Source: a bacterium (GTDB lineage Bacteria; Pseudomonadota; Alphaproteobacteria; Caulobacterales; Caulobacteraceae). Taken from it: a stretch of DNA of 64,000 bases. Location of the stretch: contig JAVBXP010000016.1 in assembly GCA_030824495.1 (NCBI GenBank), forward strand, positions 124,001 to 188,000, in the 5' to 3' direction. Shown here in pieces: positions 63,339 through 64,000 of the stretch (its first letter is position 1; every line of letters starts with the position of its first letter). Below the pieces are notes generated by a model. It worked only from the letters and a program-made list of their open reading frames with translations. It was not told where the DNA came from and did no database searches. Position numbers and translations under genes: made by a program.

Positions 63339-64000
63339 TTGCCTGCCGCTGTCTATGGAACACCGCCCGCCGACGTCCTCGAGACGCCAAAGGGCGCACG
63401 CCAACTTTCGCCGCTCATTCCCGGCTCCGACGATGTGGCGCAAATCGCCGACGCGTCGCTGGATGAAGTCGCGCTGCTGGTCCCACCTGGGGCTGTTGAG
63501 GCGCGCTACGTGGTCGCTCAGGCGCTGCGCGTGTTGGCTCCAGGGGGCGCATTGGTCGCCGCCGCCCCGAAGGATCGCGGCGGCCTGCGCTTGAAGCGAA
63601 CCCTCGAGGGCTTCGGCTGCGAGGTCGCTGAGACGGCCCGGCGCCATCACCGCATCTGCGCCGTTGAGCGGCCTGCGACGCTTACCGGGATTGAAGAGGC
63701 TATCGCCGAGGGCGCGCCGCGCCTGATGCCTTCGGGCCTATGGTCGCAACCAGGCGTGTTCAGCTGGGAACGTCTCGATTCCGGTAGCGAACTGCTGCTT
63801 AAGCATCTTCCCAAGCTGAAGGGCCAGGGCGCCGACCTTGGGGGCGGCATTGGCTGGCTGTCGCGCGCGGTGCTGACGTCGCCGGACGTGACCAAGCTGC
63901 GGATCATCGAAATCGATCGACGCGCCTACGACTGCGCTCGCCGCAATATCGAGGACGAGCGGGCGACCATCGAGTGGGCCGATGTGCGCAACGTGGCGCC
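63339..64000 (+). CDS. RsmC-like class I SAM methyltransferase (3' end outside window)
   Basis: The frame is open from a TGA at 63312 to the window end; TTG 63339 is the only likely start, giving PAAVYGTPPADVLETPKGAR. The first domain (ADVLETPKGARQLSPL, VLAPGGALVAAAPKDRGG, GCEVAETARRHHRICAV) is a degenerate methyltransferase half as in RsmC. The second starts WSQPGVFSWERLDSGSELLLKHLP and has the SAM motif ADLGGGIGWLSRAVL and acidic IIEIDRRAYDCARRNI. The catalytic NPP motif should follow beyond the window. RsmC methylates G1207 of 16S rRNA. Family good; end missing. Confidence 0.8.
   Translation, partial: MPAAVYGTPPADVLETPKGARQLSPLIPGSDDVAQIADASLDEVALLVPPGAVEARYVVAQALRVLAPGGALVAAAPKDRGGLRLKRTLEGFGCEVAETARRHHRICAVERPATLTGIEEAIAEGAPRLMPSGLWSQPGVFSWERLDSGSELLLKHLPKLKGQGADLGGGIGWLSRAVLTSPDVTKLRIIEIDRRAYDCARRNIEDERATIEWADVRNVA

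Overview
The window reads as chromosomal DNA of a Caulobacteraceae-type alphaproteobacterium (Caulobacter/Phenylobacterium-like). The reasons are: high GC; three large TonB-dependent receptors; an N-acetylglucosamine (GlcNAc) locus with an EIIA-HPr-EI fusion and TonB-dependent uptake; an FtsZ core very similar to the alphaproteobacterial type; and the tmk-holB-tatD-MBL housekeeping block. I saw no rRNA, CRISPR array, insertion sequence or prophage. The assignment is inferred from protein families, not from an alignment.

Layout. 0-7.2 kb: the end of a KaiC-like ATPase coupled to a hybrid histidine kinase, exonuclease III, a stress-type trio (YflT-like protein, small lipoprotein, haem-oxygenase-like diiron protein), and a tRNA hydroxylase. 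7.2-22.7 kb: an accessory catabolic region with two SDRs, an MFS exporter with an HxlR regulator, a thioesterase, a globin, a CYP153-type P450 with a divergent TetR, an ABM monooxygenase, a serine hydrolase, a TonB receptor, a regulator carrying two TetR DNA-binding domains, an arylsulfatase and a haloalkane dehalogenase. 23.2-35.7 kb: a complete GlcNAc/chitooligosaccharide locus. A TonB receptor imports the oligomer, a GH20 hexosaminidase releases GlcNAc, and the PTS (NagE plus EIIA-HPr-EI) imports and phosphorylates it. NagA deacetylates and NagB-II deaminates the product to fructose-6-P, under a divergent GntR regulator with repeated ACCAAT/ATTGGT half-sites. 35.7-41.3 kb: a co-directional copper/metal module of DUF2946, PCu(A)C chaperone, SCO, a second DUF2946, TonB receptor and PepSY membrane protein.

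41.4-50.9 kb: a flavin monooxygenase, a purN-like formyltransferase, then the housekeeping series MBL, tatD, holB, tmk, rlpA, a tRNA-Ser(TGA) with a visible promoter, an ATP-grasp enzyme and an N-acyl-D-amino-acid deacylase-type amidohydrolase. 51-54.1 kb: a GbsR-type regulator with a perfect 18-bp palindrome just before it, followed by cydA, cydB and a 38-residue DUF2474 protein. 54.2-57.8 kb: two Rnk/GreA-C-like proteins around a Nudix hydrolase, a gene-poor stretch with a strong hairpin, two unknown proteins and a HemD-like protein. 57.9-64 kb: metY, a dicarboxylate symporter, an outer-membrane protein, a second FtsZ with no long linker or C-terminal peptide, a 51-residue membrane protein, the tail of a broken lpxA, and the start of an RsmC-like methyltransferase that runs off the window.

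The observations most worth following are the tail-less FtsZ beside the lpxA remnant, the double-headed TetR, the EIIB-like domain without its cysteine in NagE, the duplicated DUF2946 module, the GbsR palindrome upstream of the bd oxidase, and the unexplained hairpin near 55.85 kb.
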